A stretch of 64,000 nt of DNA from Chaetoderma sp. LZ-2023a (lineage: Eukaryota; Mollusca; Caudofoveata; Chaetodermatida; Chaetodermatidae), in the NCBI GenBank assembly GCA_034401795.1, contig CM067369.1:136903496-136967495 (forward strand), written 5' to 3'. Position numbers and translations under genes: made by a program. The stretch's first letter is position 1, and each line of letters starts with the position of its first letter. Under the pieces are notes generated by a model. That model was given only the letters and a program-made list of their open reading frames with translations. It was not told the DNA's origin and ran no database searches. This document shows, piece by piece, positions 43,800 through 55,481 of this stretch.

Positions 43800-46670
43800 T
43801 GACACATGTGATATCGGTATCAATATGTATAAATAATATAAAGAAATGGTGTATTAAATTAAGTATTTCAATGATGATTCATTGACATAGCGTATGTATT
43901 TTAAGGAGATATTAGAGCTAATCTATTAATAACTTTTGGAACTACAATCAAACCTGTCTATAACATACTTAATTTTTGTGATGTTTGCGTTTCTTTAAGA
44001 TGGGTGATCTTATATTAAAGCAAAAGTTGATGATATGGCTATGAATGTTATCTATCAATAATAGGTAAAATTTTAGTAAACTAATCAGACTGAAAGATGT
44101 TTCTGTGTAAACCAGTAATAACTTCCAGCTAAACTAATTTTCATGACTTTGGGATCAGAAGCCTCACTGGCAGTGGTGAAGCTAACCATAAGATCATTCT
44201 ACCACTTATCTTGACTCTGGCGTATTTCTGCTGGCATTGAGCTATAAGGATATTTCTGGCGCTGGCTGATGTGATCATTTTGAAATAACTTAAGATAATT
44301 TGCTATTTCAATTTCAATGTTATTTTAGAAGCTTGAATTTGTTTAGGCCACACCAATTTTATATTTTGGCTTACGGGCGAGCCCACCTTCTTTTTTGAGA
44401 AAGTAAAATAAAAAATGATTTGTAATTTTTGCCCACATGAAACGTCCATATATACATTGTTAATCTGGTAAACGCAATGACTGGCAATGTTGATAACATC
44501 AACATGAGTGCCATGATCTTACGCTTTCATATTCCATTGCTTTCACATAGATAACTATGACTGAAAAGCAATTAGCTCAAGATAGTCAACAAATGTTATA
44601 AATTGCAAAGAAAGATAAGTGAAAGCTGTATATTTTCGTCAATTTTAGTCAGATATTACTTATTTTATTCCACCTTTCATCTTCCTTCATCAAAAGGTAC
44701 CCACAAAATATTTTTTAATTCATGTTATGTTTATTTTTGTTTGCTCCTCTGCTTTTCCAAACAATTCCGCCCATAAGCAAAGTAATTAAGTTGGTGGTCC
44801 CTTAGTTATATTTTATTTTATCCTTTGAACCATGAAGCTAAAGAATCTCAATCAGATATCTAAGTAAGCTGTTAAATATTTTGAAATTAATTCAACTGAA
44901 ATTGTTGTAATAGTGTCAAAATATTCAATAGAATATTTCTTATGTTGTAAATGATTTCTCATTTTGTCTTTCCCGTTCAGAGTTTACGAAACTAACCGTT
45001 ATTAATTATATCAATTTGAATATTACGTTTATTTTAGTTTAAAATGTATATTATAGTCTATTACTCAAATTTACTTTGTCATAAGGTGGTCTACAATATA
45101 TTTGGCTTACGCTTGATAACTTCATGTATCGTGCATGGATTCAGTTCAAATTTCGGAAATAAAAGCCTCTTCAGACTTTGGCTGGCATTGTGTACGGGCA
45201 AAATTTGGCTGTATTCACCAGAGTTATCTCCCTTGATTTCTTGAAAGTCGGTGAAGGGTTCCTCAGCAATTTCAATGGAGGGATATGACCTGTCACTCAA
45301 GAATATGACGTTATAATCTATTACATCACATGTAGGCTGGCTTTCCAAACAAAATGCATAATGACATGTCTAGTTGTACGAATTGTATGTCTTTACTATT
45401 TAATAAACATATTGTTGAATATTTTAAAATTAATTTGAATGGGTGCTATTGCTGATTGGTAGCAACCATGGCAAGAGCATCCAGTCAAATTAGATTCAAA
45501 ATAGTCAACAGCATACCTGTATAGTTACCTTGAAAATGGGATTATGAGAATTGAGGGTTCAAAGGAAATAAATCGATCCCAACAAGTAGAAAATATGGAT
45601 GTGGCATAGCTAGAAATGGAAATATTAGCCCGCATGAATTTGGGTCAAATTTAAGATTTTCAAATTGCATGAAACCTTTACTGAGATTACCCAGGAACTA
45701 AATTCGACTGTAATCACTGGAATTATCGTCCTTGATTTCTTGAAAAATCACAATATATTTGATTCTTACTTGATAACTTATTAGCATGCATGGGTTCAGT
45801 CCAAATTTCAGACACTTCTCTGCATGAAACCATGACTGGCATTGTTTAAGGTTAAAATTTGTCTGTGGGCGCCTGAGTTATCCCTCTTGATTTCTTGAAA
45901 AATTGTTAAATATTTAGATTGCAAAAATAATGGGGTGGTTTTGGTCAGGGATGTGTGATCAGAACTGTCCTTTTATTTCTTTAGCACCATTGCGTGCAAG
46001 TAATTATTATATATAATATATCCTGATATGTTGTGACCACTTCATGAAATGTTCAGTTACAGTTATTAATTTTTTAGTTTTTGTTCATTTTAGTTGTAGT
46101 CAGTCTGTATTAATTTTTCGATCATTACAGACGTAGTATTATAAGAGTTTCTTGCGGATTTTCGAAATTATTTATATTTTCTAAAGAGCATTTCCAAATT
46201 TGCTTCAAACATTAGGTATTTGGTAGATCTTAACGAAAATTGGAGGAAAGCTACTCCAAGTCTCAACCCGAAAAATTATGTTCAAAATTCTCATTTTCAT
46301 GTGATACATGAATTACATGATACTTAGGTTTTCCAAATTGGCGCTGCTTTTCAAATATTATGTTACGCCGTAAATATTCTAAAATTTTCTTTTAAAATCT
46401 TTTGCATTGCAATTGAACTTAAATTTGTAACAATTGGAGGCCAACCACTTTGTTCAAGAATGATCGATATAGGCCTACGTCTTTATTTCAAAATAATATG
46501 AAATTATATTTCACAGCGGCACAACAGTATGGCTAATCTTCGTCACGGAGCTTGACTTTCATCGAAGCAACTGGCTCTTAGTTCGTTTTGCTCTTAGAGT
46601 CGGCATTGCTGAAAAAACAAACATAATAAAATTCGTCAACCAGCAATTAGTGGTAATTACAGGTATGGAT
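43800..46670. other. AT-rich intergenic stretch with repeat pieces
   Basis: Contains half of a family H hairpin near 44,870-44,945 and diverged copies of a CACCAGAGTTATCTCCCTTG-type repeat (45,215, about 45,720, about 45,870; also 32,790). No gene or RNA is recognised. Confidence 0.45.
45413..45509. repeat. Hairpin MITE family H, copy 2
   Basis: TTGTTGAATATTTTAAAATT at the left and AGATTCAAAATAGTCAACA at the right, with AGCATCCAGTCAAATTAG pairing to the inner left arm. Confidence 0.65.
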
Positions 46671-46678
46671 TTCAGTCT

Positions 46679-46766
46679 ATCAGAGCTGATATAACAGAAA
46701 TATATACTATTACTATATAATACACACGTATAGTATTAGTATATAATACTGTTATATCGACTCTGT
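46679..46766. repeat. Short AT-rich inverted repeat
   Basis: CAGAGCTGATATAACAG on the left and CTGTTATATCGACTCTG on the right, with TATACTATTACTATATAATA-like pairing inside; about 85 bp. A small MITE or cruciform-prone sequence. Confidence 0.6.
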
Positions 46767-47317
46767 TAAAGCGACATGGATATAGGGTAACATATAGGTA
46801 ACACGGGGTTAATAATAAAACACACTAATATAGGCTGCCGAAAACGGGCTGCCGAAAATGTACTCCAAGCTGCCGAAAATGGTTGGCTGCCGAAATGTCT
46901 ATACACCAATTCAACAGCTATTTGAAAAACTGTCACTACATAAAGATGGTATGCATTATTTATATATATCTTGACTTATGTTCTATATTTTGGCTCAATC
47001 TTTCGCTAGAATGGCTATATCTTGATTCTACTCCATCTCATAGTCATAGGTAACATTTTAATACCGCTGATATTAGCTTTCGGCTTGCCACGAAATCTTG
47101 TTAAAAAAATGAAGTTATCTATGATGTTTTCAATGTCTGCTACACGTTAATAAGTACGGCTATGCTTCTATGATGCTCTTTTCACCATACGTTGAAAGCT
47201 GTAGGACTAAACAGTGATAAACTTGAGTTACCAGTTTTCGTAACGGCTAAGAGTAAGAATACAGATACCGGTGGCTGCGAAACGTAGCCCCACGCCACAA
47301 GTTTACGCTAACCTGGG
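46767..47317. other. Unassigned, with short GGCTGCCGAAAA repeats
   Basis: GGCTGCCGAAAA/T strings recur four times at 46,832-46,900. Nothing else is recognised. Confidence 0.5.
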
Positions 47318-47324
47318 GCTACGG

Positions 47325-48853
47325 CAAAGATAATGGATATAGCAAGATGGGAAATACCCGTGCGCTTTGCAACTACGACGTTACTTTGATGTTATAGCAG
47401 GGGCATTAACTCGTAACGCGAATGACGCGGTAACGCAAATCCCCATTGACGCGGGAAACAAAGCAAAACAGGCGAAATAAATAAATAGCCAAACTAGGTA
47501 AACAAACGGGTAAATAAACAAATAGATAGAGACTCAAATTTGTAGGCACGCAGAAGGAACAAGTCCGTGGTTGAATACACGGTAAAATCACAATTGATCA
47601 GGAGGTTTAACCAATGGTGGGATCAAGGAGGTCGGTATTCACGGTGCGCACCCATCCACCCCCTCCCCACCACCCACGCATGTGTCAACATTATATTCTA
47701 AGGCCATCTCCTGCATTTCAGGATATAAATATCGACATAGGCTACTGTTGCCTACAAATTTACCCCGTTTTGCGCAGTTTCTGCTGAAAAAATAGTTGAC
47801 TAAGTTGAGAAAATCTGTATGTCAACAGGCTACGACCATATAACGTGCATTCGATGGCACGCCATCGCAAATACCCACACGTTCATTAATCTATTAGCCT
47901 GACAACTAAATACCCCTCCCATAAGTCCGGAGTCCAATATAAGTGATTTCACGAACTGGAATCGTGTATGGGTAACTCAAATATAAGTGCATTCACACAC
48001 AACCTCAAATCGTTTTTGTATTACTTTGCCCCTCTGTAACTTCAAGTTACACACATAGATGACATAACTATAAGACCGGTGTGGCCAAATCCCACAGCCC
48101 TCTGACCGCATAACACCACCCAATCCCCCCACCCCCACCCCACCACCACAAAATGGCTTTACGTTTGAAACACAACCGGAACTTTAGATATTTCTCTGGG
48201 GGCCCAGAACAAGAATTTTCAAAAACTTTGTACAGGTCTCCCTATAAGTTCGGTTCTGTGGGAAATATCTGCTTTACAAATACCTGGATAATACTACGCG
48301 ATTTCAGAAACTACTCATACTTCTCTAATCAAATAGGAGTTATAACACACATGTGTTCAATAATGAACACATGCGCCATTGATCATGGAAATGCAAATTT
48401 GATTCTTCACGGTGAAATTCTGAGTAATAACAAAAAAAACCCATTTTAGTCAATATTTTAGGGAGCCCGCCTGAACACCGATTTTTAGTCAAGTGCGTGT
48501 AGACCAATATCTAAACCTATCACGCCAGTATAGACGGCGGCCTAGACACTGGTCTAATCGACGTTATTTTAAAGCAAAACTGTATATCTGGATTAGGTTA
48601 TAATATTAACATAAATGGACTATAAACTGAAAAATTATTATTGACCATATCGCACCTGTTAAATAAGTAAATTTGATGTAAAAAGGCGACAATTGCTTGA
48701 TCTATTAGCAAAACGTATTTATTTTTAATTACACCCCCCCCCCCCCATATAACATCGCGTCAAGGACGTGAGAGGGCGCTACGCTGTAAAGGCTGCTCAA
48801 AATTGTATGCGCGTTATAACGTAATTCCCATCTTGCTATATCCATTATCTTTG
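47325..48853. mobile_element. 1.53 kb non-autonomous TIR element with ~35-bp inverted ends
   Basis: Ends are CAAAGATAATGGATATAGCA, followed by AGATGGGAA, in inverted orientation (47,325 onward and complement ending 48,853). They are flanked by GCTACGG (47,318-47,324) and GCTACAG (48,854-48,860), a 7-bp duplication with one difference. No transposase is visible; the longest frame is under 100 codons. It contains a poly-C run near 48,735. The superfamily is uncertain. Confidence 0.75.
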
Positions 48854-49086
48854 GCTACAGTGCGAACTGTACACAAAACTGGAATTAAATTGAATTTTCC
48901 TCTCACTTCTCAAGTTTATCACTTACATCATCCAAATTTCACACACATCTACGTTGTATAGCCTGTTAATCGAAAGAGATACACTTTATTGCTAACTATT
49001 AAATATTTTTTGATACGTAACATTGGCAGAAACATTTACGGCCGAGTGTATCTCTGCACTCCATTCAGTGCCCCATCCAGCTTGTC

Positions 49087-49319
49087 CTAGTTAGCGCTAT
49101 GAATCATGGGAAAAACACTGTCTTAATCAGGTGAGGTCAAACCTACCATATATGGGCAAGTGGGTGGGGCGGCCTGATTGTACATTACTTGTCGTCTGTT
49201 TGTGCATGTAGTAAATTTGCGCGAGAATCAGTCTGCTGCACTCACTTGCTAATATATGGTGGGTTTGACCTCGTCTTCCAAATACGGCAATCCATCTCAT
49301 GATTCATAGCGGTAACTAG
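49087..49319. repeat. 233-bp foldback MITE
   Basis: CTAGTTAGCGCTATGAATCA at the left and the complement of CTAGTTACCGCTATGAATCA at the right. Inner arms pair through GAGGTCAAACC-ACCATATAT and GCAAGTG. CTAG marks both ends. Confidence 0.75.
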
Positions 49320-49708
49320 AAGGAAAATGGCCGGCGCATTGGAACTGGTGCAGGATTCTCTCGGGATATGTTCGGTGTGAATGTATTGGGCCGTGTATCA
49401 AAATATATGAAATATTGCAAATTTGCAATAAAGTGTATATTTTTCGATAACCGGCTAAATAATACGTGTGTGTGGAATTTGGGTGATGTAAGTGCAAAAC
49501 TCGAGAACTGAAACGAAAATCTTATTTAATTCCAGGTTTTGTTATGGTAGGTAGTGTTGTGAGTCGGAAAATTTTCCAAAAAGAAAATTTACCAACATAT
49601 TTTTCCAGAAAATTTTCCAGTCCCCTAAGGATGCAATTGCAAATTTTTATTTCCCTATTGCATTAGTATGGATGCTTTTGCTACTAATATAAGTTAATAG
49701 ATTTAGAT

Positions 49709-50398
49709 TTGTGTTTGTGTCATCTTGCCATGGCTGAAATGGCTTGCATCAGGTTACACTATCACTATAGTTCAGAAATAACAAATTTCCAAATAATGAC
49801 GTTAACTATCTTGAACCCAATTTGCTTGACAAAAGCTATTGCTTTTTCACATAATGTCCAAAAGGCTGCACGTTTGTTAGATTCTGGGTTTACATGTGAT
49901 GATCTTGATCTCACAGAGGAGGATATAGTAGCTGCCACAGATATAATTGAAGACATATCAGCCAAAATACCTACACTAGATGTGACTTATCTGCGAGACC
50001 TTGCTGAATACAGGGCCAAAAGAAGTATTTGGGCGAGAGCGTCCATTAGGGAAGTGGCAAAACAAATGGATCCTGTGACGTGGTGGAAAGGCTTTTGCTC
50101 AACAAGCTAGCTGTCCGATGTGGCATCACATCTTTTATCTTGGCCAACATCTGCTGCACCATGTGAGAGGAACTGGAATCTCCATGCCAGTATTCAGACA
50201 AAAAATCGCAACCGCTTGACACTTGATAGACTGACGAAATTAGTATCTGTAGCTAATAACCTCCAATTCCAGTTAAAACAGGATATGAGCGAATGTCAGG
50301 AGGAACCTCGTATGGACCTTTCTGCTTCAGTGCCTGGAACCAGCCAAGCCGCCGTGTTGACATTTCTATGCGATATGAAGATGATGCCAATGCCATAG
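49709..50398 (+). pseudogene. hAT transposase C-terminal fragment
   Basis: One frame with a single internal TAG (about 50,108). It contains NPICLTKAIAFSHNVQKAAR, DPVTWWKGF, then LSWPTSAAPCERNWNLHASI and NRLTLDRLTKLVSVANNLQF. The WW and CERNW motifs define the hAT dimerisation domain near the C-terminus. An acidic, GAT-repeat-coded tail follows in another frame (50,400-50,500). The DNA-binding BED finger and most of the catalytic region are missing, so it cannot be active. Confidence 0.85.
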
Positions 50399-50970
50399 AA
50401 ATTGATGATGATGGCTATGATTATGATGACGATGTAGATGATGTTGATGATAATAATAACGATGATGATATGATGATCATAATGATTAAGCCATTTAGGT
50501 GTAATTGATAGTACTAATATAAGTATGCATGTCACAGAAATGTAACTGTGATGTGATAATGATGTATCTTGATGATGTGGATGATAATGAAATTTAATTT
50601 GTAATAGAGACAATGATGATGCTAAATGTAACATGATGATTGATGATCAGACAATTGAAATTATGAAAATAATTTGTGCACGTGACAGTACATGCAAGTC
50701 ATTATATATTTCATGATAATGATTTATTTGATCCCAACTGATATCTGATGGAATATAAAAGATGACTTCTGATAGACACCAAAATAGGCCTGTAATGACC
50801 AAAATGAACTGTTGAGCTAAATATGAAACCTACTCACTTCAGTTAGTCACATGTAAATCAGCCGGGGTAAAGGGCATGTAATGTGACAGTTGCGTTAGTT
50901 ATTACACTTTCAAAATAATTTGTTTGAAAAATACCCATTTGTTTTTTTCTTGGTAAAAATGAACAGGCAA

Positions 50971-52381
50971 TAGAGCTGGGCGGTCTGACGGTAGTACCGT
51001 GAGGACTGCGGTATACCGTGAACCGATACCGTGACCGTTGACATTTCCAAATACCGTAAATACCGCCCATAATGTTTGAGCAATATTTGAGAAATATATT
51101 CATAAAATCTGCCTTGACCAAGAGTAAATAGGTGCTAATAGTGCCAAAAATACAGGCATCCCTACCTATTAGCCGAGTTGAGGTGAAAGGGTCGTTGTAA
51201 AAACAAACATCAAGACGTCAATTACAAAATAATGACAGGCAGAATTGTATGTCAAACGTACGTCTTGAAAGTCTCATGGTAAAATTGCTTTATTTAAAAC
51301 ATCTAAAGTCATTCCGGTAGTAATTACACTATAATATATTCCCTATTCCCGTTTCTTTTATTTGTAATTTATTACTCCAAGCGTTTTGTCACCGAACAAA
51401 CACGCTAGAATAACAAAATAACATACAAACTGCGTGCTATTCAAACACAACAGCGATCTCACAGACGTATCTGATTGGTTGTTCATGAACTAGACCGTGG
51501 GAAAATACATTACTATGCTAAATTTATCAATGAAAATTTACTAAAACGTAGTATTTGCTATTTTATTAAGAACGAGCAGCGTTGAAGTCGTTATTTTTTA
51601 TTTTTCCGGCTGATTTTAAGAAATTTCTTTACGGATTAAATCCAGTTTAAGTAACGACACATAAAAATTATAGTGTTTTAGTTTTTGTAATTCATTTTTC
51701 AACTGGCTACACGTCGGAAGTTCGCGGAAATAGCTTTTTACACGCATTGTTCACGTGAAGCATGGCGAGTAACGAGTCTGCACATCGGGTACTCGGTAAT
51801 TATCAGGAGCTTTGGAATCGGCTATATTCAATGTCGTGTTATATGTATGTGTATAGGCCTGTTTTCGCGAGTAACAGAATATACGACTCCAACAGAAATA
51901 AAAGAGTGTATTTTAAATCCATTTAAATACTCGCGGATTTTGTCTAGACTCTGTTTATCAAAGCGCTCGACTGCCAAAATAAAATGTGCCGTTTGCGGGT
52001 CGCACGCATTAATAGCAAGAACAATCCAGATTGAAAATAGTGCGCCCCAATGTCTCAAACAGCGGGTTATAATTAGCGAGTCGACCACACCCTTTGACCG
52101 ATATTACCGTGAATGATATTACGTCAATAAAAATAGTGACCTAATAAAATCGTGAAACTAAACAGTCGCAATAGCCATGTTTTTCTTCTCTAAATCAGGA
52201 AGCCGATTTATTTTTTTTACCTATATTTACCGTTGATTGGAGATGGAAGTGAAAAGGAAATGGGAAAAATTTTCTAATTTCTTGGCATGCCCCAAGCTCA
52301 GATGACGGTATACCGTGGTACCGCGGTATTTTTTTCATGGTACCGATACCGTCATGTAAATATCAATACCGCCCAGCTCTA
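50971..52381. mobile_element. Nested 1.41 kb element with TAGAGCTGGGCGGT ends
   Basis: Inverted ends TAGAGCTGGGCGGT (50,971) and its complement (to 52,381), with many ATACCG/CGGTAT motifs next to both ends. The flanks ACAGGCAA (50,963-50,970) and GCAGGCAG (52,382-52,389) look like an 8-bp duplication with two changes, pointing to hAT. Frames inside (up to 89 codons) show no transposase, so it is non-autonomous. Confidence 0.75.
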
Positions 52382-52696
52382 GCAGGCAGTCTGTCAATTA
52401 AACAATCAGACAGCCCTGCAGTGCATGCACCCACCCACCAACTTACCCACACACCCATACACTGAGACACAATCACAGACCACAGTGCCATACAAACACC
52501 AACAGCGCCCCACACACACACACTATGTATATCTATTTTATGGGTCAAAATACACACATATTTTTCCAATTTTAGGAAAAAAATTCTGAAAAAATATCAA
52601 AAGATTTTCCGGAAAAATAACCACTAAATTGGTAGGATCTGTAGCTAGTAGGTAGACATAATGTCGTAAGCCTATGGAGATACAGCTAGGATACCG

Positions 52697-53732
52697 CAGT
52701 GGTGTAACTTAATGACTGCCCTCATAGGCCGTTAGATTTTTAGCAGACAAAATAAAAAAATATACATATATGTAATCTGTAAAAAAAATTCATAACTTCT
52801 GCTAAATTACAAAAATACTACAATGGTTTTTTTAAAGTTTTAGTGTCAGACATCATGAATATTATAATAGTTTTTCGCGACCTCTGATTGGTTGTTGTCA
52901 TCGTTACTTTCAATTAAAATGTTATATCTGCCAATCATTTGACTGTCTGACAAGATAACATAGCGAACGTTTTGTTTTCCAATAACAGCTACAGTTACTC
53001 GCATCCTTCCTTGTTAAGCTATTACAGCGGCATGCTAAGAATGGTTAACATGTATATGTCATGTAGTTGGACCCTAGCCGCATCCAACTGCGTAGTTCCT
53101 ATTGCTAATGTACACATCCTACTGCTGTTGTTTTAACTTGCCCAGTCATAAATACTAGCGCGATTGTAGTAAAAATAAAATGACGCCAACCAACCCAATA
53201 ACTTCTTGATATCTCTACATTTTAATACAGAGTTGTGTCGGTTTCCTAAAATCTAAATTTGTAATACTATGTGCCAAACTGTTGCACGGCGTGCCGCCGA
53301 CTGGAAATTACAAATAGCATCTAAAACTGGTCCGATCACGAAATGCACTCAATAGAAAAAGTTTACAAATTGGTATTTGTAATTTTCAGTAGGAAACAGC
53401 AAACAGCTAGAATGCGATGCTGGCAATTAGGAAGCATTACAATGTGACTTGGAGGCCAAGAAAATAATTTTTGAAAATTTACTATTCAATAGACCAGATC
53501 GCTTACCGAGCCAACAATCCATTTTTTCCAATTTTTAATAACATCTTTGTTGCATTCTTTTACAAATCATTCAACATGACCATATTTTCTGGACAAATTT
53601 TAACCATTAAAGGCTTACATCTAACCAAAGCTTATTGAAGCACAACTGAGTAGGGACAGTTGAACATTTTTCAGGGCAGTTGATTTTCAAATTCAGACGG
53701 TAGTCATTTGAATAAGTTTAGTTACACCACTG
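52697..53732. mobile_element. 1.04 kb TIR element, CAGTGGTGTAACT ends
   Basis: Inverted ends CAGTGGTGTAACTTAATGAC and (complement) CAGTGGTGTAACTAAACTTA. TACCG abuts both ends (52,692-52,696 and 53,733-53,737), a possible 5-bp duplication. No coding capacity is seen. Confidence 0.65.
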
Positions 53733-53739
53733 TACCGGT

Positions 53740-54439
53740 AGCCATTTGGCCGATGATTTGGACGGTGGCGTGCATTATGTTATGTTTGGAGGGGGGTTGT
53801 GGGGGTGGGTGGGAAGTTATTTAACTGTTTAGGAGCACTGTGCGAGAATGCAACTTGGGATCCACTACAGTAGCGGCAGCGGGTCACATGGGATATCTGA
53901 TGATTATTAAATGTTAATTATTTTTATAGGTTTGTGCACAAAAAATACCTACAATCTAGCATGGGAGTGCCAGGGATTCTGATAATTCAAAGCTGTAAGT
54001 CGATGGTACAGGCTTTTAATTTCAGGAACCCGAGTCGTTTCTCCTCCCCTGTTTGGGCCATATTTTTTCATTCTCATTCTCCGTAGATTGTTTCACTCCC
54101 TTTAGTATATCTGGACATGTGCCTTCTATGGTAATAAGGAGATGGGTAATTAAAAATAACTGATATATAATGAATGTTTGATGGAAAAAGTATTGAAATT
54201 TGCTAAAATTCAATGTTTTGTAATGGATATGGCTCCTTGAACACTTCCTATGATGACTAACTCTACTTGGCCGTATTCATTTAATACACATGGTCTCATA
54301 GACATCTGTATATCATCCATGTATGAAGACCCAATTTATTGTGATGCACGCACGCACACTGACCCATCCTAAGGATGATGATGAAGATTACGTGTTCGGT
54401 GCTTCCATCTACAAATGTCACCAGGGTTCGAAATTAGCA
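53740..54439. other. Unassigned intergenic sequence
   Basis: G-rich patch at 53,788-53,815, otherwise nothing recognised. Confidence 0.5.
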
Positions 54440-55300
54440 GGCGGCAGAGTGGTTTCCGGATGATAATTCTGTTACCATTTATCGGATCGCATTGAAACTT
54501 CATAGGGTGGTTGGACTAGGTCTTGGGAAGAAACCTATAGAAATCTATGATGATCCGAAATCCAAAATGGCCGCCAGCCACCGGCGGCCATCTTGAAAAT
54601 TGGTTTCCTGATGATAACTCCATTACTGTTTGTCGGATCGCATTGAAACTTCATAGGGTGGTGGGACTAGGCCTGGGGAAGAAACCTATCGAAATGGACG
54701 ATGATCCGAAGTCCAAGATGGCCACCAGCGGCCATCTTGAAAATTAGTTTCCGGGTGATAACTCCGTTGCCATTTATCGGATCGCTTTGAAACTTCATGG
54801 AGTGGTTGGACTAGGACTGGGGAAGAAACTTATCGAAATTGACAATGATCCAAAATCCAAGATGGCCGCCAGCCACCGGTAGCCATCTTGAAAATTGGTT
54901 TCCAGATGATAACTCCTTACCGTTTATCGGATCGCTTTGAAACTTTATAGAGTGTTTGGACTGGGTCTGCGGAAGAAACCTATCGAAATCGACAATGATA
55001 CGAACACCAAGATGACTGCCAGCCACCGGCGGCCATCTTGAAAATTGGTTTCCAAATGACAACTCCGTTACCGTTTATCGGATCCCTTTGAAACTTCATA
55101 GGGTGGACTAGGTGTGGAGAAGAAACTTTTCGAAATTGACGATGATCCGAACTCCAAGATGGCCGCCATTTCATTTATTGGATTACTTCCTACAGTCGTT
55201 TGAATATGTCTGAAGAAACTTATTGAAATTTACGATAATGCGAAATCTACTATGGCCGCCAGTCGGCGGCAGCCATCTTGAAAATTGGTAATTATGCGCC
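54440..55300. repeat. 149-bp tandem repeat (about five units plus partial)
   Basis: Each unit contains GGTTTCC-GATGATAACTCC, TTATCGGATCGC, GAAACTTCATAGGGTGG, GAAGAAACCTATCGAAAT, GATGATCCGAAATCCAAGATGGCC and GGCCATCTTGAAAATTGG. Starts fall near 54,448, 54,598, 54,747, 54,896 and 55,047, so the period is about 149 bp. It is open on both strands in places, but unit-length frames are by-products. Single units occur at 33.84 kb and related ones at 62.1 kb. Confidence 0.85.
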
Positions 55301-55481
55301 GTTTGCGGAGCTCTTGTTCTCTTTTAATTTCTAAGTTATTGTTTTCTTCTAGTTAAATCTATTTATTTAGAATCTTGTTCTTTCCTTCCATCATGGTGTC
55401 GTTATTTCTGGGCTAGTAAATTATAATTTTCCTTTCTTTTCTTTCTACTTCTGGTAACTGTCAGATGTCGCGCAGCTGTCA

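Larger units (their letters stand above)
49552..52628 (+). mobile_element. hAT-type element containing a nested second element
   Basis: Left end TAGTGTTGTGAGTCGGAAAA, right end (complement) TTTAGTGGTTATTTTTCCGG, flanked by ATGGTAGG (49,544-49,551) and TTGGTAGG (52,629-52,636), an 8-bp duplication with one difference, as hAT elements make. Inside are a hAT transposase C-terminus and a nested 1.4 kb element. Without the insert it is about 1.67 kb, so the N-terminal transposase is deleted. Confidence 0.7.

Noticed and set aside
43783-43900. 3' terminal exon after the TTTTGTTTTGCAG tract
   Set aside because: The acceptor-like tract is good, but the following ~30 codons have no similarity or phase partner that I can show.
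51828-52116. Genes inside the nested hAT-like element
   Set aside because: Opposed overlapping frames under 90 codons without transposase motifs; the element looks non-autonomous.
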